This document shows, piece by piece, positions 5,643 to 5,648 of a DNA stretch of 5,648 bases. Position numbers and translations under genes: made by a program. Source of the DNA: Firmicutes bacterium CAG:110. GTDB taxonomy: Bacteria > Bacillota > Clostridia > Oscillospirales > Oscillospiraceae. Each line of letters starts with the position of its first letter. Position 1 is the stretch's first letter. The notes under the pieces were generated by a model. That model made no database searches. It was given only the letters and a program-made list of their open reading frames with translations, and was not told the origin of the DNA. Location of the stretch: positions 1-5,648 of the forward strand of contig HF988095.1 in assembly GCA_000434635.1 (NCBI GenBank). The letters are read 5' to 3'.

Positions 5643-5648
5643 AGCCAC

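Overview
The window looks like chromosomal or mobile-element DNA from an anaerobic gut-type Clostridia (Bacillota; Oscillospiraceae/Lachnospiraceae-like). This is inferred from moderately high-GC coding sequence, strong AGGAG-type ribosome binding sites, sigma-A-like promoters and the protein families present. No rRNA, tRNA, CRISPR array, transposase or recombinase gene is visible.

Layout. (1) Positions 1-56 hold one copy of a 24-bp sequence whose inverted partner lies at 5619-5642, so almost the whole window sits between inward-facing inverted repeats. (2) 57-400 is an HxlR-family transcriptional regulator broken by an apparent 7-nt deletion. (3) 401-657 has no convincing gene. It holds a long near-perfect hairpin (503-563) and a short open stretch that may be a remnant. 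(4) 658-2103, minus strand, is a family-4 (GT-B) glycosyltransferase with a C-terminal helical tail. (5) 2104-2307 is a divergent intergenic region with one promoter in each direction and two separate 6-3-6 palindromes. (6) 2308-5414, plus strand, is a tight three-gene operon: a 116-aa helical protein of unknown function, a 410-aa DUF2201/VWA-like protein (zincin-like N-terminal region plus a complete MIDAS-type VWA domain), and a 498-aa MoxR-type AAA+ ATPase. (7) 5415-5648 has no gene. It carries a hairpin that may end the operon, a pair of tandem small hairpins, a short direct repeat and the right inverted repeat.

How the genes work together. The main system is the MoxR-VWA operon. In characterised relatives (RavA/ViaA, CbbQ/CbbO, NorQ/NorD, CoxD/CoxE) the AAA+ ATPase and its VWA partner act together as an ATP-driven remodeller or metal-cofactor insertase for a client protein. 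Here the VWA partner has a HxxxH zincin-like signature with Met in place of the catalytic Glu, which suggests a metal-binding or scaffold domain and not an active protease. The client is not in the window; the first gene of the operon, which I do not recognise, is the obvious candidate for an adaptor or dedicated partner. The divergent glycosyltransferase probably acts on membrane lipid or envelope glycan; nothing beyond the shared intergenic region ties it to the operon.
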